64,000 bases of DNA from Halomonas sp. (GCF_017983445.1 NZ_JAGOBJ010000005.1:280585-344584), one strand, 5' to 3'. Shown: positions 24,890 to 33,738, counted from the stretch's first letter. Made by a program: numbers and translations. The notes: generated by a model not told the origin, from the sequence alone.

Positions 24890-25759
24890 TCAGGCTACGC
24901 TTGCCCTTCGACGTGTCAGCCACCAATGATTCAACCATAGAGAGCCCACCATGATGAGCGCGCCTAATAATAGCCGCACGATATCCGCATCACGGTTCCA
25001 GATCAGTAGGTTAACCAGTAAACCGGCCGGGATAAGAGCGTTGTTCATAATTGCCAGTGTGCCCGCATCCACCTTGGTTGCGCCTTGGTTCCAGGCAAAG
25101 TAACCCACGCCTGAAGCCACTAACCCCAGCCAGGCCAACACTCCCCACTGCAGCGGTGTGCTGGGCAGCGCCGTATTATTGCCAAACAGAAGGTAAGCGG
25201 GCAGCGCAACCACCATAGCGCCAATAAAAAACCAGCCAAACACGTTATGCCAGGCAAGCGTTGGCGGTAAGTCGGCCGCTAGGCGGCGATAACCAACCTG
25301 ACCAAGCGCAAAACAAAGGTTGGCGCCCTGAACCACAAAGAAGCCTAACCAAAAGCCGCTATCGACTCCATCGTAGCGAATAACGGCAGCCCCTATTACG
25401 GCCAATAGCGCGGTAAACAGATACATGGGCGTAAAACGGCCAAATATCAGGTCGTCCAGCAGAGCGATATACACCGGCGTAAAAATGGTAAACAGCAGTA
25501 CTTCAGGCACTGAAAGCAATAGAAATGACTGGTACAAGAAAGTGTACATCACCCCAAGCTGTATCGCGCCAAGGGCCATCAGGGCAAGGCGCTGCTTACC
25601 GCGTAGCAGGCTTGGACGTAAAAAGGGTAGAAACACTAGCATTGCCAGCGTCACCCGAACCAGCACCGCAAAATAGCCATCAACCTGACCCGCCAGATAG
25701 ACGCCTATCAACGAAAAGGAAAACGCCCATAGCGCCGTTACACTAACTAGATAGCCCAC
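24890..25759 (-). CDS. EamA/DMT family transporter
   Basis: This 289-aa protein has ten membrane helices in two EamA repeats (first begins VTALWAFSFSLIGVYLAGQV; second around QGANLCFALGQVGYRRL). It resembles the YedA/CarBOM-type DMT exporters for amino acids or metabolites. It is an inner membrane protein with no evident partner; substrate cannot be predicted. There is an 85-bp gap to nadK. Confidence 0.88.
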   Translation of the reverse strand: MGYLVSVTALWAFSFSLIGVYLAGQVDGYFAVLVRVTLAMLVFLPFLRPSLLRGKQRLALMALGAIQLGVMYTFLYQSFLLLSVPEVLLFTIFTPVYIALLDDLIFGRFTPMYLFTALLAVIGAAVIRYDGVDSGFWLGFFVVQGANLCFALGQVGYRRLAADLPPTLAWHNVFGWFFIGAMVVALPAYLLFGNNTALPSTPLQWGVLAWLGLVASGVGYFAWNQGATKVDAGTLAIMNNALIPAGLLVNLLIWNRDADIVRLLLGALIMVGSLWLNHWWLTRRRASVA

Positions 25760-25859
25760 TGGTAAACCTCGTTTATTAAAATGGTTTACGCAGATTATAC
25801 GGACTTATCTTTGCCTGCCAACCGGTAAACCCATATAAAAATTATAGTTAACGAAGTTT

Positions 25860-26453
25860 TTATAAACGCTTCACCCACAACAGGGCATAAATCACTCCTG
25901 GCAGCCAGCCAAGCAGAGTAAGCATCACGCCAATAAGAATACGGGTGGCACCGGCACCGGTTAATCCCAATGCTAACGGCGGCAGTAAAACAGCCAACGC
26001 CATATAAGCAGCCTTTAGCGCTTTAGGCTCGGGGGCAGGTGAAGCAGCGTCAGGCTTTTCAGGTTTAGTCTTATGAGATGCAACCTCATCAGTCTTCGTC
26101 TCCAAGTGGGCGTTGCCTGACTTGACATGGGAAGGCGATGGCTTGGGTTGGTGAGGCGATACCGGCGGCGTAAAATGCTCCACTACCGGTTGGGCAGGCT
26201 GAGTACCGACCTGCTCACGGGCTTCTTTGCGGTGAGCCTGCTTATTGATTTTTTGCTCTAACTCGATGGCGCCTTGGGTGAGATCATCGTGATAGCGCTC
26301 CCAATCTTCCCAATCATGCGGCGTGCCCGACTTGGGCCGCTGCTGCCCTGCCCCACGGGCGCGTTCCCAGGATTTTTCCTCAAGGGTATTCGGGCGATCG
26401 GGCTCCCGCTCAACGCCCACACCTTTACGATTAAGGTACTCGCGTGCATCCAT
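25860..26453 (-). CDS. YqaE/Pmp3 family membrane protein with long charged N-terminus
   Basis: The last 50 residues are a Pmp3/YqaE domain: two helices around MALAVLLPPLALGLTGAG and LTLLGWLPGVIYALLW. Pmp3 proteins are usually only 50-60 aa; here about 145 charged residues rich in Glu, Lys, Pro and His precede the domain (197 aa in total). The ribosome site AAGGAG is well placed before the ATG at 26453. Yeast Pmp3 affects membrane potential and salt tolerance; a similar role in a halophile is plausible but not shown. The extension may be a disordered cytoplasmic arm. Confidence 0.8.
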   Translation of the reverse strand: MDAREYLNRKGVGVEREPDRPNTLEEKSWERARGAGQQRPKSGTPHDWEDWERYHDDLTQGAIELEQKINKQAHRKEAREQVGTQPAQPVVEHFTPPVSPHQPKPSPSHVKSGNAHLETKTDEVASHKTKPEKPDAASPAPEPKALKAAYMALAVLLPPLALGLTGAGATRILIGVMLTLLGWLPGVIYALLWVKRL

Positions 26454-26715
26454 GTGAAGCTCCTTAAGTAAGCGATACGCAAAGCGTTGAATGTAAATAG
26501 TGCCTGTTCATACCAAGCATGGCTAAATCATCTACATTGGTAAAAGCGTTCAAGCTATAAAACGTTTAAGCCGTGAGAACGTTGAAGAAGCTACCTAACC
26601 ATAGAGTCCAAGTATTATCGAATAACCTAGCCCGCGTTGCACTTAGCTATCACGCTTTATGATCTCGCTGCACACAAGGTGATTCATACAAGAAGGTGTG
26701 CATAAGGAGTGACCT
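26454..26715. other. Divergent promoter spacer, no gene seen
   Basis: These 262 bases separate the Pmp3-type gene (minus) from the CBS gene (plus). No ORF with a ribosome site, tRNA or strong hairpin was found; it should carry both promoters. Confidence 0.45.
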
Positions 26716-27123
26716 ATGAACCAGCAAGCCCCGCACACCATTCGCGATATTATGTCCAGAGACTGCTACCGCGTTTCACCTTCAACATCCATCACCAATC
26801 TGGCCCAAGGTTTAGCACTCCATCGATTACCGGGCGCCCCTGTTGTTGATGCATCAGACCGATTAATTGGCTTTATTTCTGAACAGGACGTACTAGGCCG
26901 CGTGCTCGACTGTCTATATCATGACCATGAGACGCCCCTGGTCGGCGAGATGATGCGTCATGAGGTGCTGACGACCACACCCAATAAAAGCATCACCGAC
27001 CTTGCCCAGGAAATGCTCGGCAAAAAGCCCAAGGTCTACCCGGTCGTTGAACAGCTTCGCTTGGTGGGTATCGTTACCCGGCGTGATATTCTGATAGCGC
27101 TGCTCAAGATTCGCTGCCATTGA
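26716..27123 (+). CDS. Two-CBS-domain protein
   Basis: 135 aa made almost only of two CBS motifs: IRDIMSRDCYRVSPSTSITN onward and VGEMMRHEVLTTTPNKSITD onward, ending GIVTRRDILIALL. A tandem CBS pair (Bateman module) binds adenosine nucleotides and usually regulates a partner. No fused catalytic domain is present. The gene looks monocistronic, with ribosome site AAGGAG before the ATG. Confidence 0.92.
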   Translation: MNQQAPHTIRDIMSRDCYRVSPSTSITNLAQGLALHRLPGAPVVDASDRLIGFISEQDVLGRVLDCLYHDHETPLVGEMMRHEVLTTTPNKSITDLAQEMLGKKPKVYPVVEQLRLVGIVTRRDILIALLKIRCH

Positions 27124-27156
27124 GCGATAATGACAAGCTGACACTAAGCCATGATC

Positions 27157-27186
27157 AAAAAAAACCGCTGCTTTAAAAAGCAGCGG
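27157..27186 (-). terminator. Rho-independent terminator facing left
   Basis: CCGCTGCTT (27165-27173) pairs with AAGCAGCGG (27178-27186), and on the minus strand eight U residues follow (27164-27157). On the plus strand there is no U-tract, so it is oriented against the CBS gene. Confidence 0.8.
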
Positions 27187-27330
27187 AAGCAAGGGATCGA
27201 AAACAATAGCTAGGACAACACTATTAGCGACTGCTATCGCTACGTTGCCTGTACTAACTCAGACACCCTCTAATCAAAAAGTTCGCTAACCCGTAAAATT
27301 TTCGTCTCCAAAGGGGTGCGCGTATACTAA
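27157..27330 (-). ncRNA. Candidate small RNA B
   Basis: No minus-strand gene lies upstream of the strong minus-strand terminator at 27157-27186, so that terminator should belong to an unannotated transcript starting within about 170 nt. The RNA would end with GATCCCTTGCTT (27198-27187) directly against the hairpin, the same box as candidate A. The terminal helix followed by eight U residues is the Hfq-sRNA pattern. The start is a guess. A relation to gammaproteobacterial RgsA/P16-type RNAs is possible but untested. Confidence 0.5.
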
Positions 27331-27367
27331 AGCCTACATATACGCGAAAGTGGCTAGGAGTGAATGC

Positions 27368-27727
27368 ATGGCACTTTACCTACTGGTGCTCGGGGTTTGC
27401 CTGTTGGTGATCGGTGCCGTTTTACTGGTATTGATGACGGCGGGGACACCCCGATACCGCACCGAGCCAAAAGATTTACTGGCCCTTTTTGACAAGGCGT
27501 TAAGCAGCCAGGTGAGTGAAACCGAGTGGAATGCAATTATCGGGTATCCGATACGTCACAATGAGTACTTGGATGGCATTCGCCGCCGCGCAGCACATCT
27601 GATGGAGCTACATGGTCGGCGCTGGCTGATCGCTCAAGGAAAACCGCTTTTAAATCATGAAGGGCAAGCAGAACTGCAAGCGTTACGCGACCATCTGGCG
27701 GCCCATACGGCGCTACATCAAAAGTAG
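27368..27727 (+). CDS. Hypothetical membrane-anchored protein
   Basis: 119 aa from the ATG at 27368, preceded by AGGAG with 7-nt spacing; a GTG 18 nt upstream is also open. One N-terminal membrane helix (MALYLLVLGVCLLVIGAVLL) is followed by a cytoplasmic or periplasmic helical part of about 90 residues. A TATACT -10-like box is upstream near 27321. I do not recognise the family. It lies 32 nt before the AraC-type gene and may share its transcript. Confidence 0.7.
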   Translation: MALYLLVLGVCLLVIGAVLLVLMTAGTPRYRTEPKDLLALFDKALSSQVSETEWNAIIGYPIRHNEYLDGIRRRAAHLMELHGRRWLIAQGKPLLNHEGQAELQALRDHLAAHTALHQK

Positions 27728-27759
27728 ATGTGGCTGAAGGCGCCGAGGAGATAATAGCC

Positions 27760-28599
27760 ATGCCGAGCACCATCCGCAGAATCCCACTGGATAGCGCCAC
27801 GCACCATCACGCGCATGATTTTCATCAAATCGTGATAACCCTGTGCGGCTCATCGGAATTTGAAATTGAGGGGTTGGGTGGTCGTGTGAATGCCTTTTCA
27901 GGCTGCATCGTGCCGGCAAACCATGAGCACTACTACTCAGGCCAGGGCCATAATCGGCAGCTCATTCTGGACCTTCCTGAAGATGCGCCAGCGCTTACCG
28001 GCGAACATCGTGAGCTGGTCGCCCTGTTTGACGCCCCGCGCTTTTTTGCTCTGGATAACCCGTTACGCCATTATCTGGCATTTATGGAGAGCGAACTCGC
28101 CCAAGGGTTTGACACCTCAGGCGCCTCCTTTCAACAGGATCGTTTAGCCGCCACCCTACTCGGCTCGCTAAAAGCCCGGCTTGGCAAACCCGATCCAGCA
28201 TGTCAGCGGCGGATCGACCTTAATCAGATTGATCGTTTTATCAATCGCCGCCTGGCCGATACGCTGCGTGTGGCCGATTTAGCCAAGCTCGCCTGTCTGA
28301 GTGAGGCGCACTTTTCGGAGCGTTTTCGAGGCCAAACCGGGCTTTCACCCTGGCAATACGTCAAACGCCAGCGCTTGCATGCCGCCCGTCAGCTTATTCT
28401 GCAAAGCCGACTACCCTTAACCGATATTGCCATTCAAACCGGCTTTGCCAATCAAAGTGCGCTTTCTCATGCGTTCAGGCGCAGCTACGGTGTATCGCCT
28501 CGTATGCTGCGCCAGGCGACATCGGCACCGCTGGCTAAAGCGCCACCCGTCGGAGGTAAAAATCCGTTGGCAGCACAAAAACATGCCACTAAAGTCTAA
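27760..28599 (+). CDS. AraC family transcriptional regulator, likely regulator of putA
   Basis: 279 aa from the ATG at 27760, which has GAGGAG upstream; a GTG at 27730 is less supported. An N-terminal cupin-type sensory domain (HHHAHDFHQIVITLCGSSEF...CIVPANHEHYYSG) is followed by the AraC double helix-turn-helix at about residues 180-270 (VADLAKLACLSEAHFSERFR then DIAIQTGFANQSALSHAFRR). It lies 143 nt upstream of putA on the same strand. In Pseudomonas an AraC-type activator (PruR) next to the proline genes controls putA. The PutA here lacks its own DNA-binding domain, so a PruR-like role is likely (inference). Confidence 0.88.
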   Translation: MPSTIRRIPLDSATHHHAHDFHQIVITLCGSSEFEIEGLGGRVNAFSGCIVPANHEHYYSGQGHNRQLILDLPEDAPALTGEHRELVALFDAPRFFALDNPLRHYLAFMESELAQGFDTSGASFQQDRLAATLLGSLKARLGKPDPACQRRIDLNQIDRFINRRLADTLRVADLAKLACLSEAHFSERFRGQTGLSPWQYVKRQRLHAARQLILQSRLPLTDIAIQTGFANQSALSHAFRRSYGVSPRMLRQATSAPLAKAPPVGGKNPLAAQKHATKV

Positions 28600-28742
28600 A
28601 AAGCGCGACGCTTGCCACGAAATTGACATGTTTTTCCGAGGAAACGACATACACCGAACCGGATAGCACTCTACATTCGAGCGCTGCTTGGGCGAAAAGC
28701 CCTACCACCTATTCGTCTTTATCTAGATTTTCGGGGGCCTCA

Positions 28743-31700
28743 ATGCTCAACGCTAAAAAAATGCGTGATTCTGCCACCTGGCAAACTGACCTTGATACGC
28801 TGATGGCCCAGGTGAGCGACCACTACCTGGTGGACGAAGAAACTTACGTTAGCGAACTTATCAAACTGCTGGACACGGATCGCGAAGATTTTGCCCGTAT
28901 TGAGGCCAACACGGCAGCGCTGATACGCGACGTGCGTGCCATGGACACGGCCGTCGACACCATTGATGAGCTTTTGCAGCAGTACAGTCTGGATACCCAT
29001 GAAGGGTTGATGCTGATGTGCCTGGCCGAAGCCATGCTGCGCATTCCCGATAAGGTGACCGCCGATGCTCTGATTGAAGACAAGCTTGGCCCTGCCGATT
29101 GGCAGTCCTATGCAGGTAAAAGCGAGTCGTGGATGGTCAATGCTTCCACGTGGGGTCTATTGATGACCGGCCGCGTATTAAAGCTCGATCACCCGCGGGA
29201 TGGCCAGCCGGCCACCTTTATTAACCGCATGGTTAATCGTATGGGCGAGCCAGTGATTCGTCGCGCGATGGTTGAAGCGATGAAAATCATGGGCAAGCAG
29301 TTCGTATTGGGCCGCGACATCAACGAAGCCCTGAAACGCTCCAAACCGCTATTCAACAAAGGCTACACCTACTCTTACGACATGCTAGGTGAAGCCGCGC
29401 GTACGCGTGATGACGCCAAGCGCTACTTTGATGATTATGCCCGTGCCATTGAACAGGTGGGTAAAACGTCTAAAACGCTGAGCGACAAGACGCCCGCGCC
29501 GTCTGTTTCCATCAAGCTTTCCGCGCTTCATCCGCGCTATGAATTCGGCCGTCGCGAGCAGGTACTCGCAGAGCTGGTCGATACCGTTATCAAGCTGGTC
29601 ACTAAAGCCCGCGAGCTGGATGTTGCCGTCACGATTGATGCCGAAGAAGTCGATCGCCTGGAGCTTTCACTGGAAGTTTTCCGTGCTGTTTACTCAAGCG
29701 ATGCGGTAAAAGGCTGGGGCCATTTTGGTCTGGTAGTACAGGCGTACTCCAAGCGCGCCCTACCGGTACTTCACTACATCAACCGCTTAGCGGATGAGCA
29801 AGGCGATGAGATTCCGCTTCGCTTGGTGAAAGGCGCTTACTGGGATAGCGAAATCAAAGAGTCGCAGCAGCTAGGCGTTGATGGCTACCCGGTTTATACC
29901 CGAAAAGCATGTACCGATGTTGCTTACCTCGCGTGTGCCCAGCTCCTGCTTTCTAACGATACCGTCGGGCGCATTTTTCCGCAGTTCGCCACACATAACG
30001 CCCATACGGTCACTAATATTCTGGAGTTTGCCAACCACAACAGCCGCCCGTTTGAGTTCCAACGCCTGCATGGTATGGGTGAGGCGCTTTACGATGCAGC
30101 CCTGGAACGCGCGCCTGAAGGCACGTACTGCCGCATCTACGCTCCTGTAGGCGCGCATAAGGACTTGTTACCCTACCTTGTGCGTCGCCTGCTGGAAAAC
30201 GGTGCTAACTCGTCGTTCGTTCACCAACTGGTCGATCCAGAAGTCCCGGTCGAGTGGCTTTGCCAGCACCCGATAGAGACTCTGCGCCAGCAGAAATCGT
30301 TGACCAATACGCGGATTCCGCTACCCAAGGACATTTACGGGCCCAAGCGTCGCAACTCACGAGGCGTTAACCTGAATATCCGCAGCCACTTTTATCCGCT
30401 GATGGATAAGATGGCCACCTTCATGGATAAGCAGTACCTGGCCAAACCGCTGTTGGCGTTCGATGTGGCAGACGATGCCGCCAATACCCACAGCGTGACC
30501 TGCCCATTTGATCGACGTCAAAGCGTAGGCAGCGTTCAGTGGACGACAAAAGAGCAGGCAACCAAGGCACTGGATGCGGCATGGAATGCCTTCCCTCACT
30601 GGGAAGCCACACCGGTTGCCGAGCGCGCGGCCGTATTGCGCCGCCTGGCCGACCTGATGGAAGACAACATGCCGGAGCTTATGACCCTTTGCTCACGCGA
30701 AGGCGGCAAGCTCTTGACGGATGGTGTGGACGAAATCAAGGAAGCCGTCGACTTCTGCCGCTACTACGCCATGCGCGCTGAAGAGTCGTTTGGCGAGCCA
30801 ACGGAACTGCCGGGGCCGACCGGTGAATCCAACCGGCTGATCATGGGCGGTAAAGGCGTGTTTGCCGCGATAAGCCCGTGGAACTTCCCGGTGGCGATCT
30901 TCTGCGGCCAGATCGTTGCCGCAGCCGTTGCGGGTAATACCGTGCTGGCCAAACCTGCCGAGCAAACGTCGATTGTCGCCCACCGGGTGATAGAACTGCT
31001 TTACGAAGCTGGCCTGCCGCGTGATGTGGTTCAGCTACTGCCGGGCGATGGCCCGACCGTGGGCAGCGTGCTGACGTCCGACCCGCGTATCACAGGCGTG
31101 GTATTTACCGGCGGCACTGACACGGCGCAGATCATCAACCGCGCTTTGGCTGCACGTGAGAACGCGCCACTGCCTACGCTGATCGCTGAAACCGGCGGCA
31201 TGAACGCCATGATCGTCGACTCCACCGCCCTGCCCGAGCAGGTCGTGGTCGATGTGATTCAGTCTGCGTTTCAAAGTGCTGGTCAGCGCTGCTCGGCATT
31301 GCGGGTTCTTTACCTGCAAGACGACGTTGCTGATCGTGTCATCACGATTCTTAAAGGTGCAATGAACGAGCTGCGTATCGGTGACCCGCGCGATTTAGGT
31401 ACCGACGTTGGCCCGGTAATTGACGAAGAAGCGCGCAAAGGTTTGCTCGAGCATATCGAAAAGCTTAAAGGCGAAAACCGTCTGGTCGCCGAAACGCCGA
31501 TGGCTGCCGAACATACCCAAGATGGCACGTTCGTGGCGCCGGTTGCCTTTGTCATTGATAGCATCAACTCCCTGAACCGCGAGCAGTTCGGGCCCGTGCT
31601 GCACATTGTTCGCTACAAGGCCCGCGAGCTTGATAAGGCAATCAATGATATCAATGGCCGTGGCTATGGACTGACCTTTGGGGTGCATAGCCGCAATGAA

Positions 31701-31934
31701 TCCTTTGCCGCTGAAATTGCGCAGAAAATTCGTGCGGGCAATGTGTACATCAATCGTAATATCATTGGCGCCGTGGTGGGCGTACAACCCTTTGGTGGCC
31801 AAGGACTTTCAGGTACAGGCCCTAAAGCGGGCGGGCCAAATTACCTGCAGCGTTTCATTACCGAAAAAACCGTTACCAATAACACCGCCGCTTTAGGTGG
31901 TAACGCGTCTTTGCTGGCGCTAGGCGATGAGTAA
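28743..31934 (+). CDS. putA: Bifunctional proline dehydrogenase / P5C dehydrogenase PutA (type A)
   Basis: 1,063 aa from the ATG at 28743; the frame is open further upstream but the conserved protein starts here. There is no ribbon-helix-helix DNA-binding domain at the N-terminus. The FAD-dependent proline dehydrogenase domain (about 100-460) has GHFGLVVQAYSKRALP and RLVKGAYWDSEIK. The P5C dehydrogenase domain (about 560-1030) has SPWNFPVAIFCGQ, ETGGMNAMIVDS near 816 and the nucleophilic Cys in SAGQRCSALR near 849. It oxidises proline to glutamate, feeding electrons to quinone and NAD. Followed by putP after a 289-nt structured spacer. Confidence 0.96.
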   Translation: MLNAKKMRDSATWQTDLDTLMAQVSDHYLVDEETYVSELIKLLDTDREDFARIEANTAALIRDVRAMDTAVDTIDELLQQYSLDTHEGLMLMCLAEAMLRIPDKVTADALIEDKLGPADWQSYAGKSESWMVNASTWGLLMTGRVLKLDHPRDGQPATFINRMVNRMGEPVIRRAMVEAMKIMGKQFVLGRDINEALKRSKPLFNKGYTYSYDMLGEAARTRDDAKRYFDDYARAIEQVGKTSKTLSDKTPAPSVSIKLSALHPRYEFGRREQVLAELVDTVIKLVTKARELDVAVTIDAEEVDRLELSLEVFRAVYSSDAVKGWGHFGLVVQAYSKRALPVLHYINRLADEQGDEIPLRLVKGAYWDSEIKESQQLGVDGYPVYTRKACTDVAYLACAQLLLSNDTVGRIFPQFATHNAHTVTNILEFANHNSRPFEFQRLHGMGEALYDAALERAPEGTYCRIYAPVGAHKDLLPYLVRRLLENGANSSFVHQLVDPEVPVEWLCQHPIETLRQQKSLTNTRIPLPKDIYGPKRRNSRGVNLNIRSHFYPLMDKMATFMDKQYLAKPLLAFDVADDAANTHSVTCPFDRRQSVGSVQWTTKEQATKALDAAWNAFPHWEATPVAERAAVLRRLADLMEDNMPELMTLCSREGGKLLTDGVDEIKEAVDFCRYYAMRAEESFGEPTELPGPTGESNRLIMGGKGVFAAISPWNFPVAIFCGQIVAAAVAGNTVLAKPAEQTSIVAHRVIELLYEAGLPRDVVQLLPGDGPTVGSVLTSDPRITGVVFTGGTDTAQIINRALAARENAPLPTLIAETGGMNAMIVDSTALPEQVVVDVIQSAFQSAGQRCSALRVLYLQDDVADRVITILKGAMNELRIGDPRDLGTDVGPVIDEEARKGLLEHIEKLKGENRLVAETPMAAEHTQDGTFVAPVAFVIDSINSLNREQFGPVLHIVRYKARELDKAINDINGRGYGLTFGVHSRNESFAAEIAQKIRAGNVYINRNIIGAVVGVQPFGGQGLSGTGPKAGGPNYLQRFITEKTVTNNTAALGGNASLLALGDE

Positions 31935-31981
31935 ATAGCTCATCATAACAACGAACCTGAACTCCTCAAAAAGGATCTCTC

Positions 31982-32122
31982 ATGGTTAAAAATAATAGCG
32001 CAACGGCGTTTACGTGCCCCTTCTACAGGAGGGGGGCATCAGGTATAGGGAACGTTATGCATCAACGTTCGCGATCTGATTCTGAAGCAGCCTTCGGCGA
32101 ACGCCCGAAGGTTGTCACGTGA
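31982..32122 (+). CDS. Possible 46-aa leader ORF between putA and putP
   Basis: An ATG with AAAAGGA eight bases upstream opens a 46-codon frame that starts MVKNNSATAFTCPFYRRGAS and ends at TGA 32120-32122. The frame runs through three hairpins (see the structured spacer). It has no proline or arginine run like a classical leader peptide, and may be chance. Protein-level support is absent. Confidence 0.3.
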   Translation: MVKNNSATAFTCPFYRRGASGIGNVMHQRSRSDSEAAFGERPKVVT

Positions 32123-32203
32123 AGAAACAGGGTTAACAACAATAAATCCGTGCGATTACCTAGCGTTGTTCGGTAAGCGCACTTACCGGTCGGTGTTACC
32201 GAC
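32015..32203 (+). promoter_or_regulatory. Structured putA-putP intergenic leader with five hairpins
   Basis: Successive inverted repeats on the plus strand: TGCCCC/GGGGGGCA (32015-32038), GAACGTT/AACGTTC (32050-32070), CCTTCGG/CCGAAGG (32091-32111, extendable to 10 bp), CGGTAAG/CTTACCG with a CGCA loop (32171-32188), and GTCGGT/ACCGAC (32189-32203). The fourth and fifth share CGGT(AA)/TTACCG segments and could pair alternatively. The last hairpin ends nine bases before the putP ribosome site. This may be a regulatory leader or a processing/termination region; no known riboswitch class is recognised. Confidence 0.45.
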
Positions 32204-32223
32204 TTGATAAACGGGAGAATTTC

Positions 32224-33714
32224 ATGGCTATTGGCGTTTGGATCAGCCTTTTCGCTTACTTTGCGCTTATGATCGGCATTGGCCTTTATGCCATGCGCAC
32301 ATCGACGTCGACCTCTGAAGATTATGTGCTGGGTGGTCGAACCTTGAGCCCCAAAGTAGCGGCCCTGTCAGCGGGTGCGTCAGACATGAGCGGCTGGTTG
32401 CTGCTGGGGTTGCCCGGTGCAATGTTCGTATCCGGCCTGGGCTCGGCCTGGATCGGTATTGGCCTGTTCGTGGGCGCCTTCTTCAACTGGCTACTGGTCG
32501 CACCGCGCCTGCGAGAGCAGACGGTTCACTATGGGAATGCGATTACCATTCCGGCCTTTCTGGCCAATCGCTTCCCGACGCGGGCAATGTCGCTGAGAAC
32601 GGTATCTGCGATCGTTATCGTTATCTTCTTCGCGGTTTACACCGCCTCTGGCCTGGTGGCTGGCGGCAAGCTTTTTGAAAGTGCGTTTGCCGGCGTTCTC
32701 AACATTGGCGGCCTGAGCGATTACGGTACAGGCATTATCATCACACTAGGCGTGGTACTTGCCTACACCGTTGTCGGCGGTTTTCTGGCCGTAAGTCTGA
32801 CGGACTTCGTGCAAGGCTGCATCATGATGCTGGCGTTGATCATAATGCCAGCGGTCGTGCTCTTTGGTGAAGGTGGTGGCGGTTTCTCTCAAGCATCGCA
32901 GACGCTTAATGAAGTCGATCCTACGCTGCTCTCATGGACAGACGGCCTGACCTTTATCGGCTGGCTTTCTGCCGTTACCTGGGGCCTAGGTTATTTCGGA
33001 CAGCCGCACATCATCGTGCGCTTCATGGCCATTCGACACCTCAAAGATGTGCCTACTGCGCGTAACATCGGTATGGGCTGGATGGCTATTTCCCTGATCG
33101 GTGCGGTTTCGCTCGGCATCTTTGGCCGGGCCTACGCGATCCGTAACGGCATGGAAATTCAGGATCCCGAAACGATCTTTATCATTTTAGCGGAGCTACT
33201 GTTCCATCCGCTGATTACCGGCTTCCTGTATGCGGCACTGCTTGCGGCGGTCATGAGCACCATTTCCAGCCAGCTGCTGGTGGCCTCTTCCTCTCTCACC
33301 GAGGACTTCTATCGCCTGTTTTTGAACAAGCAGGCGTCAGAAAAGCAGACCGTTACTGTTGGCCGTTTGAGTGTGGTACTGGTGGGTTTGGTAGCCGCCT
33401 TTATCGCCTCGGATCCCAATTCTCAAGTGCTCGGCCTTGTCAGTAACGCCTGGGCAGGCTTTGGTGCAGCGTTCGGTCCGCTGATTATCCTTTCGCTGAT
33501 GTGGTCGCGCACCAACGGCGCTGGTGCCATTGCAGGCATGGTTGTCGGTGCCGTTACCGTAATGCTCTGGATTGCACTGGGCTGGAATGGCGAATTCATG
33601 GGTGGCCCCGGCGTCTATGAAATCATTCCTGGCTTCATTGCTTCCTTCATTGCCATTATAGTGGTGAGCAGCATGACGGCCGATGCGGGCGAATATCAGC
33701 ATATCGAGCGGTAG
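32224..33714 (+). CDS. putP: Sodium/proline symporter PutP
   Basis: This 496-aa member of the solute:sodium symporter family has 12-13 membrane helices. TSTSEDYVLGGRTLSPKVAA and LSAGASDMSGWLLLGLPGA near the N-terminus are the PutP signature, and ISSQLLVASSSLTEDFYR near 345-365 is a second conserved segment that contributes to the Na site. It imports proline with sodium, as a nutrient for PutA and as an osmolyte. The ribosome site GGGAG is eight bases upstream. It ends at a UUCG terminator. Confidence 0.96.
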   Translation: MAIGVWISLFAYFALMIGIGLYAMRTSTSTSEDYVLGGRTLSPKVAALSAGASDMSGWLLLGLPGAMFVSGLGSAWIGIGLFVGAFFNWLLVAPRLREQTVHYGNAITIPAFLANRFPTRAMSLRTVSAIVIVIFFAVYTASGLVAGGKLFESAFAGVLNIGGLSDYGTGIIITLGVVLAYTVVGGFLAVSLTDFVQGCIMMLALIIMPAVVLFGEGGGGFSQASQTLNEVDPTLLSWTDGLTFIGWLSAVTWGLGYFGQPHIIVRFMAIRHLKDVPTARNIGMGWMAISLIGAVSLGIFGRAYAIRNGMEIQDPETIFIILAELLFHPLITGFLYAALLAAVMSTISSQLLVASSSLTEDFYRLFLNKQASEKQTVTVGRLSVVLVGLVAAFIASDPNSQVLGLVSNAWAGFGAAFGPLIILSLMWSRTNGAGAIAGMVVGAVTVMLWIALGWNGEFMGGPGVYEIIPGFIASFIAIIVVSSMTADAGEYQHIER

Positions 33715-33738
33715 ACGAAGAGTCTGGTGTCATCTTTC

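Noticed and set aside
32015-32203. Known riboswitch (for example Na+ or glycine class) in front of putP
   Set aside because: The hairpin string does not show a conserved core of any class I can recognise, so no named riboswitch is claimed.
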